From positions 98,505,462 through 98,569,461 of the forward strand of contig OY986437.1 of assembly GCA_963920525.1 (NCBI GenBank): a DNA stretch of 64,000 nucleotides. The letters are read 5' to 3'. Position 1 is the first letter of the stretch. Each line of letters starts with the position of its first letter. The position numbers were made by a program, and so were the translations under genes. The notes beneath the pieces were generated by a model, which saw only the letters and a program-made list of their open reading frames with translations, ran no database searches and was not told where the DNA came from. The DNA is from Dichetophora obliterata (taxonomy: Eukaryota > Arthropoda > Insecta > Diptera > Sciomyzidae). This document shows, in pieces, positions 10,775 through 22,702 of this stretch.

Positions 10775-11079
10775 GGGCGGGTCAAATTCTGGCTCAGCGA
10801 AATTCGTAAAATACATGTAATTTCAAGACTTTTTCTCCACTACAGCATATACAAATTCTGAAAAAAAGCTGTGCGGACTTTCGTAAATAGATTCATACAC
10901 ATACATTCATACATTCATATTTTATAATTGAGAACAAAATCTATTTACGAAAGTCCGCACAGCTTTTTTTCAGAATTTGTATATGCTGTAGTGGAGAAAA
11001 AGTCTTGAAATTACATGTATTTTACGAATTTCGATGAGCCAGACCTCCAAAAAATTCGTCCATACAAATTGACCCGCCC
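10775..11079. mobile_element. 305-bp TA-flanked MITE, copy 1
   Basis: Starts GGGCGGGTCAA and ends TTGACCCGCCC, flanked by TA (10773-10774 and 11080-11081). The two halves are a long inverted repeat; the right half carries about 25 nt near its end that the left half lacks. The second copy at 40958-41262 has the same length and differs at only a few positions. TA duplication suggests mobilisation by a Tc1/mariner-type enzyme. Confidence 0.92.
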
Positions 11080-11081
11080 TA

Positions 11082-11879
11082 CTATATATATTTAAAGAAA
11101 ATCACAATTAGATGACAATGGTGCACAAAAGAAAACACTTTAATACCACTTGAATAACAAAAAACTTAATTTTTTAATACATTTTTTAATCAACAAAAAA
11201 TTATATTTTTTTAAACATTTACTCAAAAAAATTTGTATGCAGTAAGAACCACAATTATCCGAAGTTGAAGGTTCCATTAAAAAAACTTTCCACAAATATC
11301 TTTTTTTTTTAATAAAATTATATTTTAAAAAACTTAAAATTTTTCAAAATTTCACTGCGCGCGAGTGAACGAAAGCAAAAAATGTTGATTTTTAACCGCG
11401 ATAACTTGTCAACCAGTAATGTCAGGTGAATAGTTTTTGTTGTTAGTGACGCAGAATTTTATTATCTTGAAACTGGTATAAAAAAAAAGTTGGTACCTCA
11501 ATTAAAGCAATTCTAGCCCATAAAATACTTCATTGTGCGTCGTTAACTAAAAATCCCTTTTTTTAACTGGTTTATAGCATAACTAAGACAGTTTTTGTCC
11601 GATCGATTTGATTCCGTTCCGTTTTTTTTATAAAGAATTTTCTATTGAAAAAACACGCGAAAAGTTTGATTTTTTCAATGTCGCCATTTTTTTTCTAAGC
11701 AATATTTTGAAAATTCCCTATAATATATATATTTTGATTAAAAACTGATTTTTTTTTAGTACTTATTAATTTTCTAAAGATGTGTACAAAGTTTGATTTC
11801 AATCCATAAAACTGTTTTCTTTTTATAAAATGAACAAAAAACACTTAAAGTTCAGACGTTTATTCTATTCATGCACCTT
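11082..11879. other. non-coding AT-rich stretch
   Basis: Long A and T runs and no coding signal that I can support. Confidence 0.6.
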
Positions 11880-12420
11880 AAGAACTGCGTCCAACAAAAT
11901 TGTCTATCACAAACTGCAAATTGTCTCGCAAACTGAGAATTGTTTCGGGAATTTTGTATCCTTTTGTAAATTTGTCTCTAGAAAGCTGCAAGAGGTCCGC
12001 TAGAACGTATGTCTCATCGTCCATTTTGCAGCACTGACATTTTTCGAAATATATTTTTTAAGATTTTTTGCCTATCTGGGACTTTTTGACCTTGTATGTC
12101 TTCAGTCCTTCATCTTTTTTGTCTCTTCGTACAAAAGACTCCGAGTTACTAACTTTATTGCCAATTTTTTTGCAGAAATTCTCGGATAATTCTTAAAGGC
12201 GGCCACAATTTGTTTGATCTTTTCCTGATCGTTTGACCTCTTCTTTTGTCCAGAACCTTTTTTTCGGGCGATAGTCATATTTGCCTGAATGTTTTTACTA
12301 AACGAGAAACGGTCTTTTCATTAGGTATTTCACTTGGCATATTTTTTTAAACGTCCATTTAGGCTGATTCTGATAAATTTTAATTACGTTTTCTCGCAAT
12401 TACAATTAGCTTGCCATTAT
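11880..12420 (-). pseudogene. mariner-like (maT-type) transposase relic
   Basis: The minus strand shows, in order, a helix-turn-helix fragment (IKIYQNQPKWTFKKIC then NEKTVSRLVKTFR), the linker KKGSGQKKRSNDQEKIKQIV and a second helix-turn-helix region (AAFKNYPRISAKKLAIKL). Further on come KTYKVKKSQIG-like residues and the catalytic block start MDDETYV followed by DLLQLSRDKF-like residues. These match the DNA-binding half and first catalytic Asp of mariner-family (maT/DD37D-like) transposases. Stops and shifts interrupt it throughout and the C-terminal catalytic part is missing. No terminal repeats were identified around it. Confidence 0.6.
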
Positions 12421-12507
12421 TCGCTTTTACTAGATTTTTATAAAATTACGGTGATGTAATATTATCTGACATTAATTCCGAAGCTATTAAAAAAAAATTC
12501 AGCAACT

Positions 12508-13006
12508 ACACGATTAGAAATCTTGGAATAAATTTTAATACAAGTAAAGTATTACAAAGATTTTTTAATTCAAAAAGTATTAAATTTAATACTCCTCAAT
12601 TGATTATAAAAATTTTTAATTATATTTTTTTTACATTTTAATAGAGTTCAAATATTCAATACCCTTGGAATCTATTCGATACTATTGTGATATTATATTT
12701 AATTTTTAAGACTTGCTGTATTATATTTGAATACAATTTTGTATTAAATTTTAATGCATTTCAAATTTTATAACGATATTTTATACTCTTTGGAATCAAT
12801 TTGATACTATATTTACTATTATACTTAATTTTTAATACAAAATTAGTATTAAAAATTAATACAAACTGAGCAATTAATTTCAATACTTATTTTTATTAAA
12901 AATTAATTTAAGTATTTGGTCAGTATTTCATTTCAATACAATTTTGGTGTGGCCATATATGTAAGTCTAAAAGTAGTAAAAATTATTCCAAGACTTCTAA
13001 CCGTGT
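12508..13006. mobile_element. 0.5-kb MITE with 27-bp terminal inverted repeats
   Basis: The left end ACACGATTAGAAATCTTGGA matches the complement of the right end, ACACGGTTAGAAGTCTTGGA, with two differences. The interior is very AT-rich with many TTAATAC and TATTAAA words and no open frame. Flanking duplication was not clear, so the superfamily is open. Confidence 0.7.
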
Positions 13007-13374
13007 GGTTATGAAAAAAAAATATACTGGACAGTTTCATTCGACGCAGTCCTTATTACACAATTTGGAGTATTCCACTTTTTCTTTTGGTCATTTATTA
13101 AAACTTAAAAGTTTAAATATAGTCAATTATATCATAAAACGGATATAAGGTTTACCTACTGATAAAAAGGACCGACATTTTTTTCATTCAACAACATTCC
13201 ATAACTTGCCGCGAGCTCCATGTACACCTCATGTACTTGGCTCATTGTGAGTTTTTCCTATTCCCACGACCAGGCAATTTCAAAATCGGCTTATGGAATA
13301 TGTTTTGAAGATTACAAGAAACTTGCTTGCAATGAAGATTACTTTGAAGGAAAAAAATAAATATTGATGATTTA

Positions 13375-15722
13375 TTGAATCGTTTCTGCAAAGTCAAACT
13401 CCAATTGCGGGTACTTTTTGTTCGGAATGCCAAAGTTCTGAGTAAATCAAGCGGTCCTGGAATTGAATATCTTACCATATGTATTTCTGATAATAGTACT
13501 AAAATTTTAGTTTCTTGTGAGTATAACCCCAATAAATGCTATATCTCTGACTTTTCTAACTTTATTCTTAATAATGACTTGATCTTAGTATGTGGTGATT
13601 TTAATATAAATCTACTAAACAATGATTCTGTAAAGCACTCAATGTGTGACAAGATATCTTCAGTAGGTCTATCTGTTGTCAACAATACTGTGCCCACTCG
13701 TTTCTCTAATAATACAACCCCTAGTCTACAAGATTATTTTATTGTGTCAGACCCTTCGCTTGTTTCTCTGTTTGACCAAATATTTTTCATTTCTGATCAC
13801 GACTTAATCTTTTGCTCGTTAAATGTAAATTTTTCTCGTGATGTAATTTCTACCTCGTTTTCGTATCGTGATTTTAAAAATATTAATTACTCGTCCTTGT
13901 TTTATGACTTGTCTATGACTTCCCTCAATGATTGCTGGCATCTCAGTACAGTTGATGATAAACTTAATTCCCTTTTAAGCCCTGTCAAGTACTTGTTTGA
14001 AAAGTATTTACACAAGCTCTGGAAAATTAATCCATCTTCTACTACTTGGAAAGCGTACAGAATGGCCAGGAATAATGCCGTCCTTTTAACAAAACAATCT
14101 AAGTCTCGATACTTCTCTGCCAAATTAAATGTTTCCCTTCCAACTAAAATCCTGTGGAACAATATTAAGAGACTTGGAGTAAGTAAAAAGACAGCCTCAG
14201 AGTGACAAATTGATCCGGACTTGTTGAACAATATTTTCATTGAAAACACTGTTCACTGATCGAGTGATAACAATATCATAATAGGCTTTTGTGATGCCTT
14301 TGATACTGTCGATCATGTAATTTTACTCAATAAAATTTGGAGATGTGGTTTCAGAGGCTCTATATATTGCTATATAGAAAGCAGAGAGTAAGAATAAATG
14401 GAGAGTTTAGTAGCTTTGTTAATATAAATATAGGTGTTCCACAGGGCCTATTCTGTTTCTTGTTTACATTAACTCAATTTTCAGTCAGCCTTTTTTGAGT
14501 AAAACGATAGCTTTTGCTGACGATATGCCATTTACGTTCACCAGTGATTCTGCCTTAAGCGTACATTGTGATATAAGACACGACTTAGAACTATTAAGGC
14601 ATTGGTTCTCATCTCACAAATTAGTTTTGAGTGATAAAACCAAAATTATGTACTTCAGTGTAGCGGGAATTGGTTTAAATTTAGGAAATTTTACCTTTCA
14701 TAGTGCAGGCTGTACAAAATTCGTAATTAATAATGATATATGTACATTTTCGTGTCAGTCAAATACTTTTTATGATTCTAGAAATTGCTCGTCAAAATGT
14801 TTTTCTATTGACTGCGTTAATTCATTTAAATATCTCGGACTGCTACTAGATTGGAAAATGAACTGGGTTGATCATACAACCGCTCTTAAGATACCTTATG
14901 GGCGCTACCAGACATGATTATCTTCTTAAATCGTTTTGCTCCTCTAAACTTTTAGTTTGAATTTATCATGACATCTTCCACTCAAAACTAAAGTATGGCT
15001 TAGTCTGTTGGGGTGGAACCCATGCTTATAAAATTAATCCTTTACTTATCGCTCAAAAACACGTTATTCGTATTATCTGCAACAAAAACCAACTTGAAAG
15101 TAGCTTTCCTTTGTTCAAAAGCTTGAACATTTTACCTATTAAACATTTCTATTACTTTAGAGTGCTACAAATATTTTTTATAAGATCCGGTTATTTATTG
15201 AGCAGAAATAATTCTAGCCACAATTTGAGAACTAACAGTCAAAACTTTGCAATCATTCCGCCTCACTACTTAAATCATTTTATCTCCTTCTTTACATGTA
15301 CTGCTCCCTGAGTCTTTAACCGTTTACCATATAATGTTCGTTGTTTGCGTAACAAAAATGTGTTTTTTAAAGAAGTGAAGTCATGGCTTTTTAATAAAGA
15401 TTTCAATGTAATTGACTCCCTTAACACTGTGTCCTTTTAATTTAAATTCATTTGTTTCATAATTTAATTAACGTGTATTCTTCATTATATTATTTTATTT
15501 TATTGAGTTCTTTATTTCAAAATTGTTGTAAGACCCCACTACCTTACTTTATTTTAAGCTATTTTGTTTAATGTTAAGTATCACAACTGCATTCGCCACT
15601 TGTTCTAATTGAACAACAGAATGTAATACTTATTAATCAATTCTGTATGTAGTATTAAAAATATTTTGAAAATTGTATACTTCTATAAACCTATTGATTG
15701 ATAAATTATTATTATTATTATT
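13375..15722 (+). mobile_element. non-LTR retrotransposon (LINE) relic with ATT tail
   Basis: The open frame at 13375-14205 holds the end of an apurinic-type endonuclease (CGDFNINLL near 13590, SDHDL near 13795) and the linker into reverse transcriptase. From 14280 to 14500 the fingers/palm region is shifted and truncated. The frame at 14495-14917 starts AFADD, the catalytic loop variant of YADD, and reaches the thumb motif FKYLGLLLDWKMNW. The C-terminus continues, interrupted, to about 15440 (LKYGLVCWGG, RIICNKN, FNRLPYNVR). The element ends in a short (ATT)n tail at about 15705-15722. The tail and C-terminal style suggest a CR1/L2/jockey-group element, but I cannot fix the clade. A functional copy would nick DNA and copy its RNA into the nick. 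Confidence 0.8.
13495..14205 (+). pseudogene. LINE endonuclease C-terminus and RT linker
   Basis: The reliable part of the LINE open frame. The endonuclease signature GDFN and the SDHDL loop are present in the right order and spacing. The upstream half of the endonuclease, including its metal-binding Glu, is absent or unrecognisable, so the piece is inactive. The frame stops at 14203-14205 after KKTASE. Confidence 0.75.
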
Positions 15723-15729
15723 AAAAAAA

Positions 15730-16330
15730 AAGATATTTTAGCTGTGCTTATAAAGTTATTTATAAGTTAATAAACTTATTTATTATTTTTAATAATACTT
15801 ACATATTAACTATTTTGAACTTACTTTTGGAAAAGAATTTTTTTAGAGAGAAACCCGTTCGGAAAGAAAGTGTCTTCTCTACAAAAAAAAATTCTCTTAT
15901 CATAGACCTTTTAAAATAGATGGGCGCTCCCAAACAAATGTATTAACTTGAATTATATAACTCACGGATACATCCATAGATATGGAATACATGAAATCTT
16001 ACCTGAAAGTAAAGAGAAAAAATAAAAAATTTTTTTAATCTGTCAAAGAATATGCTTAAGAATATGTATTTATTATATAATAAATAGTAAGGCTCAAAAC
16101 GATTAAAAATCTTAAATATTTATGAAAAAATTACGCTGGCTCGCAAGGTCAAAATAGTAAAAATGAAAAACAATATTAAACAACTTTTTCTAATTTTCAA
16201 GTGTATAATTTAAAAATGAAAAGTGGTATGTTTGGTTCCAAAATTCGAAACAAACGTTTTTCCCTTTCGTGAAGATAATGAGACACGACTCCGTTTTCTG
16301 AGTCGCCGCACTTAAAAGTGTTTTCTGGGG
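15730..16330. other. non-coding AT-rich stretch
   Basis: No coding or structural signal beyond A/T runs. Confidence 0.6.
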
Positions 16331-16334
16331 CACT

Positions 16335-16650
16335 ACGAAATGCAACCCAATTGAAATCAGCCCCAAAACAATAACACCCAATGAAATAAGTCCCAAAGAA
16401 AATTAAATAAACCCCAAACGAAAAAAATTAAAGATGCCTAAATACAATGAAATAACACCCAAATGGCAAATAAAGTAAGTTCCAAAATTTGGGGTTCATT
16501 TCATTATAAACACCCGTTAACCACCCAACGAAAAAATTAAATAAGCCCGATGAAAATTCTCAAAAAAAAAAATTAAATAAGCCCCTTATAAAAAAAGGTT
16601 TAAGCTTAAAATTAAATTATTCCCAAAATGAATGAAATAACCCCCAATGA
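16335..16650. repeat. degenerate minisatellite of CCC(A)AA...GAAATAA words
   Basis: About a dozen diverged units of the form CCCAATGAAATAA or GCCCC..AAATTAAATAA, spaced roughly 20-30 bp, run through this stretch. Units vary in length, so it is old or evolves by slippage. No open frame is convincing. Confidence 0.6.
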
Positions 16651-17090
16651 ATAGTCACTTCTGTTATTAGTGACGGGACATAGCATCAAGGGACATAATC
16701 CCAAATTTAAAATATGATTTGGGGTTATGGCCACTTTCAAAAAGGTCATAAGACCAAAAAAATTGCAGGTAGTAAGCCGTAATTGGCTTTTGAAAGAAAA
16801 TAAAATGCCTGTAATAATAACTTTCCTTAAAAGGACAAATAATTTTATTTTAAAAAACACCATAAAAAACTTGTTCACATAAGCTTCAATAAATAAAAAG
16901 GACTCTTTAGTTTCAAATGTGAAATATTTGGATAAATCAACGCCTTATAAAAGTTACGTCATCAAAATAATACAACACTTAGTATATATAACAAATATAT
17001 ATACCTTATATATATAACAAATAACAAACACACCAGTTTTTTTAAACGTAAAAACAATTGGGTTTTTTAATTTTTATGTTATAATAATAT
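16650..17090. other. non-coding stretch before LINE 3' end
   Basis: AT-rich, with a TATATA microsatellite near 16980-17015. Nothing else recognised. Confidence 0.5.
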
Positions 17091-17158
17091 AATAAGTTGG
17101 GGATTTGCCGAAGCAGACCACAGTGGGTCCCTTTTCGTCCCCCATTGGACAAAGGGTA

Positions 17159-19494
17159 CTACTGCTCGGAGTACTCGTACGTGAGCATGCTCCTTGTGTA
17201 AGCATCCTTTGTCACCTCAAGCATATTCTTATAGGTTAGTTGACCAATCTCGGCTTCGCCAATAAATGGGCGTCCCAGAGTGGTCAATCTTATGCTTGCC
17301 AGCGCCGGACACTGGCACAGAGTGTGTGCTGCTGTTTCCGGCTCCTCTAGGCATAACCTACACGCATCGTCCTCGGTCAGAGTCATCTTCCCGAGATGGT
17401 ACATGAAGGGAACGTGTCCTGTGACCAGTGCAGTAAGCCAGCTTAAAGTCCTTCGATTGTATCGGATAACTTTTGCTGCCTCACTACGAGACCACTTCAC
17501 GGCCGCCTTTGATTGCCTGCAGTTAACAGCTTCTTCCCACCTTTTACTGTGTTCCGAGTCCGTCCATTGTTTAATAAGGCCTGCCACCATATTGTCGGCT
17601 ATGGCGATACGTGGTTCTGGTCCACAGAATTCTTCTGCTGATCCTGCTCTTGCTAAAGAATCAGCTTCTTCATTCTGTTCTATGCCAGAGTGTCCTCTCA
17701 CCCACATAAGTGTGAGCTCATTCGTCTGGGCGCACCTATTGAGTTTTGTAAGACATTCTATGGCCAACCTGGAAGTGATGTCAGTCCGTTGCATACACCT
17801 AATCACAGACTGATTGTCGAGAGCGATGACAATTTTCTTGCCACTGATCCGGCCATCTATCAGGTGGTCCAGCGCATGCACTACGCCAAGCATTTCTGCC
17901 TGGTATACAGTCACAAACCTCCCCAACCTCAGTACACAGGATAGGCTTAACTCTTTTGAGTACACGCCTGCCCCGGCCCGGCCATTCATCAGAGAGCCGT
18001 CTGTGAATATACTGATATCGCTACCAGCGATTTCTTCACAAACGGCTCCATCCGTTATAAGAGTTTTATAACATTTTTCTGTTATTTTTACTCTCTGCCT
18101 TCCATCCATAGGCATAAACGCCTCCCTGACATCTCTCTGTACAATATCAAGGATGCGAATATGACCATGCAGGGCCGTTGCCCCATGCCACGTAGCATTT
18201 CGCAACATCCTGAGGGCTGACAGCGCCGCTGTTTTCTTTATTTCTAAATCCAACGGCAGCATACCTAACAGAACCTCCATTGCGCTTGTTGGAGTGGTGC
18301 GTATTGCACCTGTTATTCCAACACACGCCAGCCGTTGGACTCTGTTCAGTATCTTCTTAATGGTTTTCTGGCTGACTTTTGTCCACCAAATCACCGAAGC
18401 GTACGTGATGACAGGTCTAACCATCATAGTGTAAACCCATTTCATAGCCTCTGGGTTTAGCCCCCATTTGAGACCACAAACGCGTCTGCACTGGAACAGA
18501 ACCCTCTTGGCTCTTTGAATCCTATCTTCTACATGCTCATTCCAGTTCAGTTTGCTATCAAGGGTTACCCCTAGATATTTAACTTTCGTGGACATGTTGA
18601 TTTCAGCTCCAAAAAGTCTGAGTGGTTCTGTACTCAGGCCTACCCTCTTTCTAGTAAAGAGAATATTGTCTGATTTGCCTGCGTTTACGGTAAGGCCTTG
18701 TTCTCGACACCACTCCTCCACCATTCGGAGTGCTCCCTTCATGATGTCAGAGATGGTGTCAATGAACTTGCCGCGGACCACCAACGCAATGTCATCTGCA
18801 TACCCTATCGTGTGTATGCCCGATTCATCCAGTCTAACCAGTAGTGAGTCCACAGTTATGTTCCACAGGGTTGGCGATAACACCCCGCCCTGGGGACATC
18901 CTCTACTTACTCTACCTCTAGTCTTTACTCTACCATTCTGCATGTTGACAGCCCTGTGTTTGAGCATATTGTCCACTCAATTTGCTATCATTGGGCTTAC
19001 GAAAGCACCTTCGATATCCATAAATGTGGCCCTCGCAATGCCTCCTGAAAATACTTCCTTTTCAGTCACTCTTACCAATTCGTGAAGAGCACTCTCCGTA
19101 GACCTACCTGCTCTATATGCATGTTGGCATCTACTCAGAGGATTTTGCATCAGCGAGGTGCTCTCAAGACAGTCAACCATCATCCTTTCCATCGTTTTCA
19201 AGAGAAAAGATGTTAGGCTGATCGGTCTGAACGACTTCGCCTCCGCATAATCTTTTTTTCCAGGCTTCGGAAGAAAGACAACTTTCGCCTCTCACCAGAC
19301 TCTCGGAACATACCCAGTCGCTAGGCAAGTAACGAATATACCCCACAGCCTAGGTGCAATGAGATCTTCCCCCCACTGCATCATAGCAGGGAATATACTG
19401 TCCATCTCTGATGTTTTATACGGAGCAAATGAGCGTATAGCACTCCTCACCCCGTCCATAGTGATCATCCTTTCGGCTTCCAGCCTGTCATTGT
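17159..19494 (-). pseudogene. 5'-truncated LINE ORF: reverse transcriptase plus RNase H (LOA/I-like)
   Basis: A minus-strand frame runs unbroken from 18976 to 17159 and continues in the same frame to about 19494 through two TGA codons (18979-18977 and 19294-19292), each most simply a TGG tryptophan mutated to TGA. Upstream blocks are VVFLPKPGKKDY, SFRPISLTSFLLK, HAYRAGRSTESALH and ATFMDIEGAF (palm Asp). Then follow GCPQGGVLSPTLWN, the catalytic TIGYADDIALV, KYLGVTLDSKLNW, and an RNase H domain with IFTDGS, YQAEMLGV, ALDNQSV and HSGIEQNEEADSLAR. The tail is a zinc-knuckle-like CRLCLEEPETAAHTLCQCP. RT plus RNase H in one ORF points to the LOA/I group. The N-terminal endonuclease is missing: truncation at about 19495 is typical of incomplete reverse transcription. 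It is the best preserved LINE here. Confidence 0.9.
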
Positions 19495-19499
19495 TATGT

Positions 19500-20130
19500 T
19501 AAAGTAATGTCAGATTCTGAAAGAGCACATTCGAGAACACTTAATTAAAAAAAGAACATGAAAAACCCTCTTTTTGTATTAGAATTAGACACTTGAACTT
19601 GCGGACAATTAGAAAAAAAAAAACAATATTTGGTACTATGACATTCATTATTTTAATTTATTTGAAGTTTAAAAAGTAAATTTTTTAAAAAATTAACAAC
19701 GGTGTTCATATAAATAACATAAAAAAGCGTTACACTGAACAAAAACGACATGTTCTAAAATTCGCGACAATTGTGTTCATTTCTTTTAATCAAATTATTT
19801 AAATTATTTCACAATACATTCACAACTCATCTGTTTTTCGACGACAATTTCTTATTAGTTATTTTTTTTATTGAGAAACAAAGTTTTTAATTCAAGAACG
19901 AAAATAACCTTGAAAATAATTGTACACAATTGTCGTCATATTTAAAACATTAAGAGTACCTAAAAAAAAAACTATTGCTCAAAGTAAAATATTATTTATG
20001 ACCACGTGAATTTGTAAAATATGGTAACAGCTATCATTTAACTTGCTAAAATTTCATTATTAACTAAAATGCAAAACGCAAACATACAGACAATTCCGAC
20101 AACTAATATTTCATTAAAACAAAGCATACA
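19500..20130. other. AT-rich non-coding stretch
   Basis: No recognisable gene or repeat structure. Confidence 0.5.
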
Positions 20131-21680
20131 TATATTTATTGACGATATATAAACAAATGTTTAAACAAAACAATCAAAGAAATAAAACTGATTATGACGC
20201 AAAAGTAGCAAAAACAAGTCTGCCAACAACTGCAATAATAAAGAAACAAAAAAAGAAAGCGGAGCTCAATTTGCATTTGTTGCAGGGTGTAGTTGAAATG
20301 TGGCACGAAGGGGAGCAGAAATGATGGGATAAAAAATGTAGAGCCCAAAATAGTTCAACAAATAAACCAAAGCAAACAACAGCATGAATTGTAATTGGTT
20401 TGGAACGGCTGCGGAACACCATGAAACGGAACGGAAACACAATCGAATCGAATTTGTTTGTAAAATTTCGCATTCATGGCATGTAGTCAAAACAAAGAAT
20501 TAGAGACAGAACCGAACACAACAGCTGAACGAACAAGAGCGATGAGGACCAAACCAAGCCACACCAACGCACACCAAGCAAAATGTATGCTTGTTTGTTT
20601 CTGAATGTTGCATGTGGCATGCTTGAATAACTGTGCCGCACATGTCGAACACGAATATGGCTTTGTAGCAGCAAAAGGTATGAGGAGGGGGGCGGGGTCA
20701 GGGGCTCGATGTGCGCACAAAAGCAGTTGAAGGTGGAGATAGTTGAAGTTGTAGCAAAAACGCAAGTCAGACTGCATGGCAGCAGCCATGAACAGAGGAG
20801 CAGCAGGTAGGCAGCCAAGCTGGGGCTGGCTACCTTAACATTTATTGCCAATAAGTTCGGCTTTTGGCAGCAACATTTAAGAGCATTGAAAATAAAATAA
20901 AAATTATAATACAGGTAGAACATCGTTTTAGCAGTGGTTGCCACCATGTGGCTCAATGATGACAAACTCCAAGCTTAGTGAAGCGAGAGGCAAACACCAA
21001 AAAGCAACAACAACAACAACAACGAAACACAATTTAAGGAACAGGCATAATAAAATGCATTCAAGAAGAGTTCGTCCTTTATTGTTTTTTCCGCGATGAT
21101 GGCGATGAAAAAATGTTGATGACAGTTGATAAATTGTCGGCGCTTTCTTATGGTAACTTTGTTCAAAACTGACCTAAGCTAACATAAACGGCTTTTATTT
21201 TTTGTTTTTACTTTTTTGGAACGAACGCTAATTTTGTATCGGTTAAGTTTGTTTGTTTCCACTTGCTTTGTTATGAATTTTAATGAATATTTGTATTCAT
21301 TATTATTCAGCATTAGTATTCAGGTATGTTTATAATTTTGCCTAAATTAATTTTAATTTTTATTTTTAAAATTGACTGCTGTGTTTAACACTTTGTTGTT
21401 AAATATGACGTCAAAGTGTTTTAATTTAATTGGCTGTTTATCAAGTCATTTATTTTGCCTTTTTTAATGGTGTTAAAAATGTTCAAAAGATTGACGGGAA
21501 CGCGTGAAAAAAATAAAGGAAATGAATATGAAACAATTTGGTAGTTTCATAATTGCTTCTATACCTTGGGCAAAAGTGGTTTTGTCTTGAATTGGAACAA
21601 GGTCATGATAAAAAAATGAAAAGTTTCGTATGCACCATTTAGGTCACAATCAATCAAAATACTTATTCAGCAACAGTTGA
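20130..21680. other. unique-looking non-coding region with CAA microsatellite
   Basis: Base composition is more balanced than in the transposon-filled parts, and I see no transposon termini. A perfect (CAA)n run lies at about 21005-21023. Open frames here are short and low in complexity, so I do not call genes. It may be intergenic or intronic host DNA. Confidence 0.5.
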
Positions 21681-21929
21681 TTAGGGGTCGTCCATAAACT
21701 ACGTTACTGATTTTCCGGTTTTTTTTACCCCCCCCTCCTTTACTTTTCGTAGTGCTTTTCAAAACCCCTCTCCCCCCATAAAGTAACGTGACATATGAAA
21801 TTAATTCATTCGAATGATTATATATTTTGACTAGCTCTGACAATTTTCACTAGTATTAGTGTCTAGTATGACTAGATACATTAAAGGAACAATTGGAAAA
21901 AAATCAATAATTAATATCATCTGTAAAAG

Positions 21930-22118
21930 CTATTCCATCTGCGATCCAAGATTCGATGCTCTCTCAATCACTGGGATAGAAGAAGCTGGTAGCTTTGTTG
22001 AGGATTCTTCAAAATAGAATTTTTCATCGGATTCTATGTCGACCCATTCAGGTGAATCCTCATTTCTAACACAGAGAAATTCACCTGGTCTTTGACAGAG
22101 TACCCTTAAAGGCTGCAC
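21930..22118 (-). other. unassigned open frame in the TTA element
   Basis: A 62-residue minus-strand frame (VLCQRPGEFLCVRNEDSPEW, then an acidic stretch), which stays open upstream to about 22159, where TTTTCAG on the minus strand could be a splice acceptor. Composition is protein-like. It might be the last exon of the element's own gene. Family unknown. Confidence 0.35.
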
Positions 22119-22281
22119 CCGAGCTGCACCAAGTTCTGTGTTTTTGTGTAAATGCTTTCTGAAAATTTTTTTATTTAAATAGTATGTTTTATTCCGATTT
22201 ATTGTAAACGATATAATACAAACTTATGACAAATCATAGAAGTTTTAAAAACGAAATACAAGTCGCAGGTAGGACACGACC

Positions 22282-22521
22282 TTGAACCGATTTCTACTTT
22301 CTGAGAAGGACAGTACATGTCATACGGTATCTCCTTTGATCAAGAACATTCAGGCCTTAACGTCAAAGCCTGTCGCAAAAGCAAATACCCAAATTTTTCA
22401 GGCTTGTGCTGAGATGGTGAAGGAATACCAAAAGGTTCCTGTGTCGAGGGAAAAGGCGGTGGAAGAAATCGTTGAAACAAAAGTTAACCATCAATTTAGA
22501 CGACCAAACATAAACATGTAA
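22282..22521 (+). other. second unassigned open frame in the TTA element
   Basis: A 79-residue plus-strand frame divergent from the previous one, with IKNIQALTSKPVAKANTQIF and a charged helical second half. I do not recognise it. Harbinger elements usually carry a transposase and a separate Myb-like gene, but neither is identifiable here. Confidence 0.3.
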
Positions 22522-22702
22522 GGTTAAAAATTTTTAAAATGATTGAGTTGTTAATTAGAGGATTTTTCGTCGATTTTTTTAATGTTTGGTAACGTTACAA
22601 TATCTAAACACCTCCCCCCCCCCTACCGTTAATTATCGTAGTGCATTTCAAAACCCCTCCCCCCCCCCTAAATTGGTAACGTAGTTTATGGACGACCCCT
22701 TA

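Larger units (their letters stand above)
21684..22699. mobile_element. TTA-flanked DNA element with GGGGTCGTCC termini (Harbinger-like?)
   Basis: A 1016-bp element between TTA copies (21681-21683 and 22700-22702). Terminal inverted repeats of about 24 bp start GGGGTCGTCCATAAACTACG. Inside each end is a stretch rich in C runs, and the phrase TCGTAGTGC.TTTCAAAACCCCTC occurs near both ends in direct orientation. A 3-bp TTA duplication fits PIF/Harbinger. The interior has two short divergent open frames, neither of them a recognised transposase, so the copy is probably non-autonomous. Confidence 0.8.

Noticed and set aside
17280..19085. Long plus-strand frames opposite the LINE ORF
   Set aside because: Shadow frames of the minus-strand RT-RNase H gene, which carries all the motifs.
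20192..20965. Several minus-strand open frames of 70-160 residues
   Set aside because: Cys/Ser/Leu-rich composition, overlapping frames and no recognisable domains; chance open frames in more GC-balanced DNA.
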